A DNA stretch of 64,000 nucleotides from Mesocentrotus franciscanus (lineage: Eukaryota; Echinodermata; Echinoidea; Camarodonta; Strongylocentrotidae). The stretch spans positions 35,726,088 through 35,790,087 of the forward strand of contig CP137668.1 in NCBI GenBank assembly GCA_037976565.1, given 5' to 3'. Of the stretch, positions 35,530 through 46,140 are shown piece by piece (within the stretch, counting starts at the first letter, position 1; each line of letters starts with the position of its first letter). The notes beneath the pieces are model-generated. The model was not told the origin of the DNA and searched no databases. It worked only from the letters and a program-made list of their open reading frames with translations. The position numbers were made by a program, and so were the translations under genes.

Positions 35530-35760
35530 TTCGTCAAAGATATAGAGTAAGGGCTTGGGTTGGTTTAACGTTAGGTTTCATAGGTTAGGGTTAGGGTTAG
35601 GGTTGGATTAGCTATAATGGGTCAAGGCTTGACATTAGGAAGTTGGTTCGAAATAATCCTAAACCTAACCTAAAACCCAATTACACACCCTAAACCTTAT
35701 CTCTCTATAAATGAAAGCCCCTAGCTAATGTTGCTAGATCATGTGTCACATAACTACCTA
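35530..35760. repeat. CCTAACCC-type dispersed repeat, copy 3, with TTAGGG run
   Basis: Contains AGGTTAGGGTTAGGGTTAGG (35582-35603) on one side and CCTAAACCTAACCTAAAACCCA then ACCCTAAACCTTAT on the other. It ends in ATGTGTCACATAACTACCTA. The two sides are inverted relative to each other. Confidence 0.6.
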
Positions 35761-35830
35761 TATGTAGACATACATACAAAATTAATTACCCTTATATTAA
35801 AATAAATCATAAATAAAGAAATAGTCTTAC

Positions 35831-35872
35831 GATGTACACCTTATCTTCTTCTTTCTGGCCTCCCTTGTCCAT
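35831..35872 (-). CDS. Possible alternative first coding exon C of the DPP gene
   Basis: An ATG in strong context (GTGCC ATG G) starts MDKGGQKEEDKVYI, 14 codons, followed by donor ATC|GTAAGA in phase 0. A weaker donor, also in phase 0, follows the second K-encoding AAG (AAG|GTGTAC). An upstream in-frame ATG at 35896 would add eight residues (M-I-G-F-I-S-R-A); a TGA precedes it. The short, charged, hydrophilic peptide suits a cytoplasmic tail joined to the transmembrane exon. Short ATG-to-donor runs in the right phase occur by chance in a 40-kb interval, so this is less certain than exons A and B. Confidence 0.45.
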
Positions 35873-36688
35873 GGCACGGGAGATAAACCCAATCATTTGT
35901 CACAAGAATTACCGTCTCACTTTGTCAGAAAAGGACATTCCATATGAAAGTTTGATTACCAAAAAGCAAGTGGAAGGCTACACATCAGGAACTCGCTATA
36001 ACACCACAGTTAATATAGAGCAAGTTAAAAGCTACCAATTTTAATTATACCACGACTTCAATGATGGCACAGGCCAAGTCATTGTCAAACAGTCTAGATA
36101 AACATCAGGGTGACATGCTTTTGTTAACTTTTGTTAAGTCCATGTTTATCTGGCCCAATAGAATATGGTGTGCAAACAAGGAAATCTATGTATGGAACTG
36201 TTCAGTGCTAAATCTCGATGCCCTTGACTGGGCCACAAGAAAGGAAAACACAGATAATATTTTCAAAATTCACCACAAAAAAAAAAAAAAAAATCTGGTA
36301 ACTTGCCTCAATGTAGGAGAGCCTACTATTTGTATACGGTAACCTTTGACCTAGGAATGCATTATATTGATATTGAGTACTGATAATAAGTAGAACTTAA
36401 AGCATTATGAAATGTAGAATCCATTTTGATATTGTTTGCTTGTCACCCATGAGTGAGTTTGAGGTAATGCATGCGTCATAATTCAGAGAATATGAGAAAT
36501 GTTCAGACAGAAATCAATCTGGTAAACAGATGCCCAAATTTAGGGCAAACAAAATACAACACGAACTAGAAATTCATAACAAGCAAAACCTGTCAACAAG
36601 TTTTAATAATGCATATTATCAAACAGTTTTGCTGAAGGTCAATTCAATGCTACAGGTAACTTCTAATCTAGAGCCGACCAACCATATT

Positions 36689-36764
36689 ATCTGTTTGAAG
36701 CCAAAAGGGCGTTAAATCATATACTTTAACAAAGAGGTAATGCCTTTCTGGCTCTAAACAGACA
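36689..36764. repeat. Hairpin repeat family copy (36.7 kb)
   Basis: CTGTTTGAAGCCAAAAGGGCG and the inverted TGCCTTTCTGGCTCTAAACAG, loop ATCATATACTTTAACAAA. Confidence 0.75.
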
Positions 36765-36889
36765 CCAGAGGAAGATTCCTACTTGTTTTCTTTTAAGACA
36801 AACAGAATACAAAACTTGGGAGCAAAAGAAGTACAGACCATTCCACAAATGAAGAAGAAGAGAAATGGATGAGAGTGAGAAAGAGAATG

Positions 36890-36984
36890 AGGGGGGTAAG
36901 AGAGAGAGAGGGGAGAGAAGAGAGGGAGAGGGAGAGAGAGAGAGAGAGAAGAGAGAAAGAGAAAGAGAGAGAGAGAGAGGGGAG
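36890..36984. repeat. (GA)n-rich tract
   Basis: Purine run on the + strand; Leu/Ser-rich open frames on the other strand are artefacts. Confidence 0.9.
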
Positions 36985-37357
36985 TAAGGAAGAGATGGCA
37001 AAATATAGGGTATAATTAACCAATGAAAAGCAAAGAGAAATGTTGTAATTAGGAAGGAAGAAAGAAACATCTACATGTTTGCAGAAGAAATATAAGGAGG
37101 AATGAGAAACCGAAGCAATTTAAAGTTGGTTAGTTGAGTCAGGTATGATACGGTGGTGGAGTGGGTAGTACCGTTTACTCTCCACTTGAGTAGTAACATG
37201 ATAGAGAATGTATATAGATCCTGACTCTATGTGTAATGAGAAGCAGGATTATAATCTCCGGACGAGATTGAAACACTAGAGCCATGAACTTTAGCACAGC
37301 CAAATACAACACTGAGCACAAGCTCAGGTGGAGAATAATGTCAGAAAACACAGTCCT

Positions 37358-37893
37358 TTAAAGGGACTTGGTAACATTGTTCAGATGAGAGAAAATGGTG
37401 CTAAGGTAGTGACTTCAATGCTAGATGTACAATTAAAGATCATCTGAAAGTTTGAGTGAAAACAGACCATTAATAATGAGAAAAATTGGGAAAAACTGAT
37501 CTGATCGATTCCAGAATTCTCCCAACTATATTATTATATTTTAATTAAATTTTAGGTGAATGAAAATCATCACAAAGCAATGAATTGGCTCTATATACCA
37601 TTCCAAACATTTAAGAATTGAAAGATTTTTAAAAGCCTGCTTTATGTTTTATTTTCATGGAAAAACGGTTGGGAAAATTCAAAAATTGGTGGGGAGAATA
37701 TACTGTAAGTGGGTGTCGCACAGTGACGCCTTCAAAGAAAACCATAAATATCTTTGTGGTTTGAGAATTTTTTCAGGATTTTTGCATGTTAGAGAATTAG
37801 TACGGTAGAAGAAATATAATAAGTAACATTTATAATTTTAAAAATCACGCATTTTTGTCATCAACCTTCAACAATGTTAACGAGTCACTTTAA
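37358..37893. mobile_element. MITE with TTAAAG(G/T)GACT termini, 536 bp
   Basis: TTAAAGGGACTTGGTAACATTGTT at the left matches the inverted right end AACAATGTTAACGAGTCACTTTAA. The interior is AT-rich and contains no open frame. The TTAAAG terminus is shared with the element at 21921-22318. Confidence 0.7.
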
Positions 37894-39345
37894 CAACATA
37901 ATCCTTCCATCCTCTTTGTATCACATAGAGAGATACAAGTAAATTGTATAACAAATATATAGCTTTGTTAATAAGATTGTAGCTAGTGTGTCTCACAGTT
38001 CATCTGAGAAATAATTAACGTAACACACAGTGTTAACATATTTCAATATCTTATAAGAAGAACTGATTACCTTCCTAGCTTCAATAGAATCTCAAGTCAA
38101 TTCTAAATTTAAACAGTACAAGGAATCACATAGGTTTGCTTTACTATCAACAGTATTATTCCACCCTCAAATAGAAGGGGGAGAAAAAAATCTCATTTTC
38201 TCAGTTCTATCTCTCTATCAATACTACCAATATCCTTATCATTCAAAAGGTCCAGCTCTGTTAAGAATATTGTAGCATTCCTTAATTTTCCTGGTTAATG
38301 AATAAAGTTATGATTTCTTACACAATCTTACATGTTTTTAGAGAACAAAAGTAATTGGAAAGGATTAAATATCTTAAGAATCCATCTCACATGCTTGAGG
38401 ATAAGCCACATCAAATCATGTATTCCTGCCATAAGCCATAAACCAGATAAATCTCAAAATTCTATGACAACACAATCCATTAACAGGCCATATGCACAAA
38501 TAACACATATCTGATTTCACATGAACTCTAGATGAAATATAGATTAAACGAAGAACAAGAATGAGAGCTGAATCTAAGCCTAAAATAATCTGGCACAATT
38601 CCAATGAAGAGAAGTATATTGTCATCTCTAAATTAAGGAGGTACGCTAAATACTGAGACTAAATGAACTTTCTTACTCCATATCAAACCCATCAAACACA
38701 AGAAAAGACACATTTCTGAATCCCTGAATTAGCATTGAGCTCTCTGTGCAAGATTCCACAATATCCAGATTCCACAATATCCAGATGCCTTATAACCCTT
38801 CTGCACAGTGTATCCAAAGACAAGACACTTAATTTCTCCCACTGCGAGCATTTAAAGATGAAGACATAAATGCCAAAGATCATCAGATATTGACTGCATT
38901 AGGCAAAAGTTATCATACATTTTGATTTCGAAGCAATGCTATCACACGGACATTACTTGTTATCCTCACTGCTGAGATTTTACAGATGCTCCTTTCAGAA
39001 GATGTGTTGATTCCTTAAGAAACTTCCAATCCACTGAATGGGTGTAAAATGGTTAAAGATGCACAGAATAATGAGGTTCAGATCAGCGTCTTCCAAATGC
39101 TCAATGTATTCAACACCGAGTGAGCCAGTTCACGGCATTGCAACGCCAAGCAACACATGAAGTGACTTCCTTGGCTACACAACGCGAGATGCTTGCCTGT
39201 CTTCTTCTCTCTCCTTCGACACACATCTGTGGGGTGATGCGGTCCTGATTGAAGATGACACACTCGTCATCTCACATGGACGAAGCATGCATCCTCCACC
39301 TGGTACACACGGATACCAAGGCATGGGATGAGGAAAGGTGACAAG

Positions 39346-39475
39346 AAAGGACAAAGGGGAGGAAGAAGGAGATGGAGGGAGATGGAGGAGGAGAGAAAGG
39401 GAGAGAGAGGGAGAGGAGGAGGGAGGGAGAGAGAGCTAGGCAATGTGCGTGGGAGAGACAGAGAAAGAGATGGAG
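39346..39475. repeat. (GA)n-rich tract
   Basis: GGAGGGAGAGAGAGAG-type purine tract on the + strand. Confidence 0.85.
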
Positions 39476-39988
39476 GTCGAGAATTATGAAAGATATGAAT
39501 GCCTCGGTAGCTAAGAGCATTACCTCACAACATGACTTGAGATGGCAGAAATTAGTGAGAAGTGCATGCAAAATGAATATTTTAAAAGATGGTTGAAATT
39601 TTTGCTTGTTCCCTTCTCTGAAATATTAACACATGTTAACATGGTCTCTCTTTCTCATTCTTGTAGCAACAAAAAGATGGTGTAATACGAAAACTGCCCT
39701 GGCAAATTTTGTTTAAGCAAGAGTTCCTGCTGGGTGGAAATGATTATCATTATGACAATTTGCAGCTGAGCGAAAAAGTAATATCCTCCTCCTTTGTGAA
39801 AAGGGAGAGAGAGGAAAGAAATGAAGATACATGATGTATATTTGAAAGCAGTATTGAGATTATTCATATGAATGGTAACAACACAAATCATCATCATAAC
39901 AGTATTTATCGCTATCATTGTAATAATCACAATAATAATACATAATCTACAACATCATTCCAAGGGCAGCAATTGAGTTAAAATATCG

Positions 39989-40058
39989 TGTTTGGAGCCA
40001 GAAGGGCATTAACTCATGTACCTTACTACAGAGTTAATGCGCTTCTGGCTCTGAACAG
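39989..40058. repeat. Hairpin repeat family copy (40.0 kb), well preserved
   Basis: GTTTGGAGCCAGAAGGGCAT plus TAACTC forms a stem of about 26 bp with the inverted GAGTTAATGCGCTTCTGGCT plus CTGAACAG. The loop is ATGTACCTTACTACA. Confidence 0.85.
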
Positions 40059-40113
40059 AATATATTGAGTTTACCAAGCAGCGATAGTGTTCATTAATTA
40101 CACAGCATTGATT

Positions 40114-40187
40114 GTCTGCTGAGAGCCAGAAGGGTGTTAACTCAAATCATTTTCAATACAGTTAATGCCCTTCTGGCTCCCAACAGC
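40114..40187. repeat. Hairpin repeat family copy (40.1 kb), well preserved
   Basis: CTGAGAGCCAGAAGGGTGTT and the inverted GTTAATGCCCTTCTGGCTCC, 55 bp after the previous copy. Confidence 0.85.
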
Positions 40188-40330
40188 TGAATTCAGAATA
40201 GCTATGTTTTCATATCTGTATTAGATTGGGTATGAGGGTATGGGTATGTTACAACCTTTAACAATTTGAATGCAATGTGCCATGTGACTTGATATATTTG
40301 CATGCAAATGTTTTATATGAAATGCAATAA

Positions 40331-40783
40331 GAAATTCCCAGAGCCCTGAAATCAAACTGCAAGAGTGATTGGAACTTTGCAGTTTCCTTCAATAATCTTT
40401 TCCGAGAACAAACTCTTCTCTTGTTTGTTAAAGGTAAATGCCAGACTGCATCACCCTCATAATCATATGACTCTGCTTGCACATGAGCACTTATCAACAA
40501 AATATTTGTTTTTGAAGAAAAATGCAGAATAGATGTCAAATCTTTAAAGAAATTTCCAGAGCCCTGAAATCAAATTGCAAGAGTGATTGGAACTTTGCAG
40601 TTCACTTCAATAATCTTTTCGGAGAATGGACCCTTCTCTTGTTTGGTAGAGGTAAATGTCAGACTACATCACTCTCATAATCATATGACTCAGCTTGCAC
40701 ATGAGCACTTATCAAAGAAATATATTTTTTTGAAGATAATTTCTTTCCAGCAGCAGAATGCAGAATAAATGTCAAACCTTTAA
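40331..40783. repeat. Recent two-copy tandem duplication, ~218-bp unit
   Basis: GAAATTCCCAGAGCCCTGAA (40331) and GAAATTTCCAGAGCCCTGAA (40549) start two highly similar units. Both contain ATAATCATATGACTC and TTGCACATGAGCACTTATCA. The second copy has a short insertion near 40740. The open frames are parallel but not recognisable. Confidence 0.85.
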
Positions 40784-41371
40784 AGGAAATATACTTCAAT
40801 TTCATCTCTGAATATGGAATCCTCCACATTCGCATTGATCTTGTTTTGCTAAATGACATTAGCACTTCCTTCAAATGACATTCAGTTAAGACTGAAATAT
40901 CAAACAGATACAAAATTTGCAGCAAAACCTTGCCAAAATTAAATTTAAAAAAATGAAACTAGCATCAACATACATGGATGAGACCTAATTTCTAATATTA
41001 AATCAAATAAAACTGCCAGTCTTAAACTGGCGGGAATGTAGGCCGGGTACTGGAGGAATGTTCTCCCTTCCTATATGTCGTCTTACTCTTAAATGATATA
41101 TTATTAAACAAAGCACATCCTACAGGGCTTGGAGGTAGCAGCAATTCTGACGTCAATGGGCGAGGAATGAAGCAACTCATCTGTAAACTCCACAAAGCAG
41201 AAAATAAAAATTCTAATCACCTTTAAGCAAACCTTTTTCATTTCGTGATGAGATCACCAATCTTACTGCCTCTTAGCTAATATCTTTCACTATTTATTAG
41301 CACTTCAAATTGGTTTTTGCTCCCAGTTTCCAATTTGTTTGAAACAATTTGAGTGTTATCTTTCTCTATAC

Positions 41372-41410
41372 TCTTTGGCAACTCAAAGTCAAAGCCCTTC
41401 TGGGTCTCAA
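41372..41410. repeat. Hairpin repeat family, right-arm relic
   Basis: AAGCCCTTCTGGGTCTCAAC matches the right arm; the left arm is missing or decayed. Confidence 0.45.
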
Positions 41411-41859
41411 CAGAATATTCAATCATTTTGTGTTTTGTATTTTATCAAGGCATTCAACTAAAGCCAATCATTAAAATCTTCAATGTGGGCGGCAACTTAT
41501 GTGACAATATACACAGAGCTTGCCTTTTTATTCTAATTCCTTTCGTCATTAATCATTTAAGAGCATCTGGGATGAGAATTGCTTAACAGGCCCATGTATA
41601 GGACTTAAAAGATTCCCGCAACAGTCCTCTGCTAATACCAATTTAAAGATTATATCATAGTACGTTGACATTATTTATGAGCACTAGTAGAATTATTTAG
41701 AAAACCAACGTGCTTACTGCTTCTACGAGGAAATTATATAGTCAAATTGAGTCACTTTATGTTTGTCTGATCTGTTTAATGGTAGATGCACTTTGCGTAC
41801 TGTCATTTGACATAGCTCTTATCTTCCCAGAAGCTACAGAAGAATTAATATTATGGCTT

Positions 41860-42440
41860 TAAAGACGTACGTTCCCCGTATTCCAGAGGGCGTTCAAAAT
41901 ACGTACGCGCTGGCGGACGGTGCTAGCTACCTATTGACACCAACAGAATACGGCTCTTATGCAGATGGCATGTTCCGAATGCCCGAACAATGCCGATTAT
42001 CGCATACATGTGCCGAAGTAATACCAATCGCAGTTCGGCTCTAAGATTCGGCTGCTGCTTCCGCCCACTTTCGTGACGTCACGATCAGCAGCGATCAGCC
42101 GTACATTCACGTAAGTCCCCTGCGTGTGGTCCCCCTATTACAACAAGTTAATACGCGTCAGGGGACAAAACCTAATGAGGTATGACGTGATTTTTTTCAT
42201 TTACATACAGCCAATTAGAGCCCATTGATGGTAATGGTAATGAATATTCATATAACTATCATGAGTTGACCTAATTCGCATACGCGCAAGGTAAACAAGA
42301 TTAAACCAATAAGCGCGTAGTGTCCACATGGCATACGCGCCAGTCGTTGAGAGTTATTGTAATGCCCCCTCCTTGAACTTTGATTGATGAGCTGTATGTA
42401 AATTAGAAGTCGATCTTCGGAACCATGATGGCGATGACTA
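41860..42440. promoter_or_regulatory. CpG-richer segment with a CRE palindrome
   Basis: This interval has many more CG dinucleotides than its AT-rich surroundings (CGTACG, ACGCGC, GCGCGT, GGCGG). It contains a perfect TGACGTCA at 42074-42081, a second TGACGT near 42184, and CCAAT-like motifs near 42211 and 42305. It could be an unmethylated regulatory island or a remnant of a CG-rich mobile element. Short open frames in it are unrecognisable. Confidence 0.3.
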
Positions 42441-43287
42441 GAGCAGCGATAACTACACTGGCGGGATTGTGCGCCTTTAATTGTGCAGATAAGAAAATGG
42501 ACTCAAAAGCCATAATAGGCACATGCACTTTTAACTACATGTTATCGTTTGAAAATATGAACTCTATTATTAAAATGTTTCTGATCAGTTTGCAGGCTAT
42601 TTCATCACTTTCATGTACTGGATTGGTACGTTGTTGAAAAGTCATAATATGAGCAAAAATTGCAAAATCCCCATGTTGATCAAGATGTTTGAGAAAGGTT
42701 CAAATACAAACAAAAAAAGGTTTGGAAGCTTCACAATTTGACTTGGAGGCTCTAGAAAGGTTTCCGCAGGAATTCTCGACACATCTCACCGCAACGGCAG
42801 TGTGGTAAAGGGCACCTACATTGATCATTCATGTAGAATAAAATGGCTGACAGCTCAATTCCCCCAAACTGCGGTTGGTAGCACTAAATGCTGTATGTAA
42901 ACGAATAATCAACCATGAATTCAGCACACAGCCTTGGCATGTATTGTACTTTATGATTACATTATTCACACCCAAGGTACCTTTGTCTGCTATGTTCTGT
43001 TGATGTGTAAGGAAATAAAGAAAAATATCTAAACATAATTAGAATCAACATACTTTTTAATTTTTTAACTTAATTCCCGAGCGAAAAATTAGTTCAGGTG
43101 TCATTTTCATGAGGCATGATGGCCATGTGGTTCAAAAATTAATCCTGAATCATGTATTGGTTGTAGTGCTCGAAAATACAACATGGCCTCACGAGCACAA
43201 ACCTCATACAGGCGCCTCACCCTACCACATCTGTCTATAGCGCAGATAAGGGCTTATGACCAGGCCTCATGAGGAACAGCATTTTCC

Positions 43288-43465
43288 TACACTTACCAAA
43301 ATCCTAACTTCAATCGTGGACCAAACATTTTCCTCAACCATACACCCTAACCCTACACCTCAACTAAAACCCATTTGCAATGCTTAAGCTATAACCCTAA
43401 GCTTTTTATGACATAAAGCCAGGAGCAATTGTCGCAAGAGCAAATGTTGGACCACCTTTAGTGCA
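43288..43465. repeat. CCTAACCC-type dispersed repeat, copy 4
   Basis: Shares AAATCCTAACTTCAATCGTGG, ACACCCTAACCCTACACC and ATAACCCTAAGC, ending GAGCAAATGTTGGACC, with the other copies. Confidence 0.6.
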
Positions 43466-44365
43466 GTTTCGCTGCTGAACAGCATCCTCCGGCACATAAA
43501 CAACGTCCAGGGATATCTGATAGCTCTTTAAGCATGGACTACCAAACACAGATCAAACTGAAATTTAGTGTAGCTCAAATTCTGAACAAGTCCTCACTGG
43601 CAAGACCAAGGTCCAAGTGCAATGGAAAACCCTTAGGCACGGATCAACCCCCTCTTTAGTGCAGCTAAGTAGCTTTAATAACAGGGCCTTGTGAAGACAA
43701 GCAGGCAATGCCTAACCAATACCAAACCCATTTTTATTGTAACATCTGAACAGAGCCTCAGAGACATAGCAATGTCCAAGGGTATCAGACATCTCTTTAG
43801 GTATGGATCACCAATTGAGGATCTGATGCCGAGACTGGCGGATATAAGATGGATGGACTGGATGTATTATTCAAGGCGGCGAGCGGCATCCCATGGAGAA
43901 TAAAATTGCTTCAAGGAAGGAAATCCTTCTTCGGAGAGTAAGATGACCATGAATTCACAATGAGCCTCTCTCTCATGTGAAGAGCAGGATTAAGCAAATC
44001 AAATATTGTCGACTTAAGAGCAAGTAGGGGTTTTAACTTTATGTATAGTAATCTTCTTCAAGTTCTTTTTGATATTGGTATTTAAATTTATAGGATCATA
44101 GCTCTTGAAAGACAACTTAAATCATGATCTTATGAGCTTTGGCTTTGTTTCTAGGTATACCCATGTACATTTCTAATTATTATGCTGATTCATATGATTC
44201 ACACAATAAAGTAGAAAATTATTTATTATCAGACCCTTTTAAAAATATTTCTTTCTTTTTCACATAATGTTAAGACACTGATGATATCTCACTAAAATGT
44301 TACAGAGATCAAGAGAGGAAGAGAAATATTGACAGAACAAAATGACAGAAAATTGAAGGGAATGA

Positions 44366-44430
44366 GAGATTGAGACAGAGAAAGAGAAGGGGAGAGAGAA
44401 AGAGAGAAAAGGAGAGAAGGGGGGGGGGGA
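44366..44430. repeat. (GA)n-rich tract
   Basis: Purine run ending in a G9 stretch on the + strand. Confidence 0.85.
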
Positions 44431-44689
44431 GAAACAGTAGATGCATGATGTGATGAAAACATGACAGCCCGGATTGTATCTACACAATCGACTTCCTGCC
44501 TTCCCATTCAATATCAACTGACACTGTAGTGATGAAAACCTGCGCAATCAATAATGCGTACATTTTAATGCAATCCTGACCAGTCACTGCTACCAAACAT
44601 ACCAAGCATGTTTTGACCATACCTCTCAATTTTGATATTAACACAAATCTGTAAATCATACGATGGAATACACACGGCTGGTCATGATG

Positions 44690-44992
44690 AGAGAAAGATA
44701 GAGAAAGAGAAAGAGAGGGGGAAAGAGAGAGAGAGAGAGAAAGATAACAGGTAGAGAGAGAGAGAGAGAGAAGGGTACAGAGAGAGCGAGAAAGGGAGGT
44801 TTATAGAGAGAGAAAGAAAGAGAGAAAGAGATAGAGGGACACAGAGAGAAAAAGAGAAAGAGAGAGAGAAAGAGAGAGAGAAAGTTTGTGAGAGAGAGAG
44901 GGAGAGAGAAGGAATCAAAGAGAAAGAGAGATATATAGAGATAGAAAGTTAAAGAGAAAGAGACAGAGACAGAGAGAGAGGGGGAGAACAAG
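44690..44992. repeat. Long (GA)n-rich tract
   Basis: About 300 bp of GAGAGAAAGAGA-type sequence; Leu/Ser/Phe-rich open frames on the other strand are artefacts. Confidence 0.95.
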
Positions 44993-45559
44993 CAATAAAA
45001 TTGTGGACTTGCTCTCACATATATAACGTCTGCTAAGAACTGCAAGGCATCATTTATAAATAGAAGTTTATGAGTTAACGCCATTTTGGTGTAAGCAGAC
45101 AATATTGACTATACAAACAATAGAAAATGCATACATGATTGCGTGCTAGCCAGGGTCCAATAAAACATACATTACCCTACGCGTCGGCTTACGTAAGTAA
45201 AGTGTGAATACGTTGTCAGGGCGAGTGAAAATTAATGAAACAAGATGCACATGGGTGGGCATTCGAAATGAAACAAGAAGGAAGTCGGGGAATTAAAAAT
45301 ATTGTAGCTAATGAGATTTTTTATTTTACTACACTGACTCTCAAGATAATTGGATAAATACAATATAAGGTCTGAACCCTGTACTAAAATAGGAGTTTAG
45401 TTGAAGTCATATTTCATACACATTAGGTCTTTTTCATTTTTTAGCAAAAAACATGAAAAGAATTCTTTGAATCCTGACTATTATTTATCAACATCATTAG
45501 CTCCAGTAGAAATTAAATTGTGAACATAGCTGGACAAAGCAACTAATTCTAAAGAAACT

Positions 45560-45613
45560 GTCATCATTACCCTCATCTTTATCACCATCATCATTACAAT
45601 TATAACCATCATC

Positions 45614-45645
<32 letters not shown>

Positions 45646-45900
45646 CACCATCGTCAACATCTTCATCATCATCATCCTCATCATCATCATCATCATTGTC
45701 ATCATCATCATCATCATCCACTACCATTACCATCATCATCATCATCATCATCATTTACATCGTTACTATCATCATAATCGTAATCATCATTGTTATCATT
45801 ATCATTATCATCATGATGATCATCACCATCAACATCATCACTATCATCTTCACCCTCATCATCATCATCAATACTACTAACATCATCACCACCACTTCCC
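45560..45900. repeat. (ATC)n microsatellite
   Basis: About 340 bp of interrupted ATC/ATT/ACC triplets, giving Asp-, Met- and Ile-rich artefactual frames. Confidence 0.95.
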
Positions 45901-46065
45901 CAACCAGATCAATACCACCATCACCCCAATACTTCTTCCAAAAGAATATCATCTACCTAATGCAACAAACTGCAATCAGGCGCATTCCTAAATCGACAGG
46001 AAATATTTGTCATGGTTTTGTGCTCACATCATCAGTCATGGATGTATTCCTAATGGACTTCATAA

Positions 46066-46140
46066 TGTTTGTGAAGAGCCAGAAAGGGGTAACTCTATGT
46101 CAAAGAATACAGGTTAATGCCCTTCTGGCTCTTTAGCAGG
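46066..46140. repeat. Hairpin repeat family copy (46.1 kb)
   Basis: GAAGAGCCAGAAAGGGGTAA and the inverted GGTTAATGCCCTTCTGGCTC. Confidence 0.8.

Noticed and set aside
35582..35603. Interstitial telomere, suggesting a chromosome fusion point.
   Set aside because: Only about three units, embedded in a dispersed repeat that recurs three more times in the window.
44656..45102. 148-codon Ser/Leu/Phe-rich frame, a possible membrane protein.
   Set aside because: It is the reverse translation of a (GA)n tract; the same pattern occurs at 36.7-37.1 and 52.4-52.9 kb.
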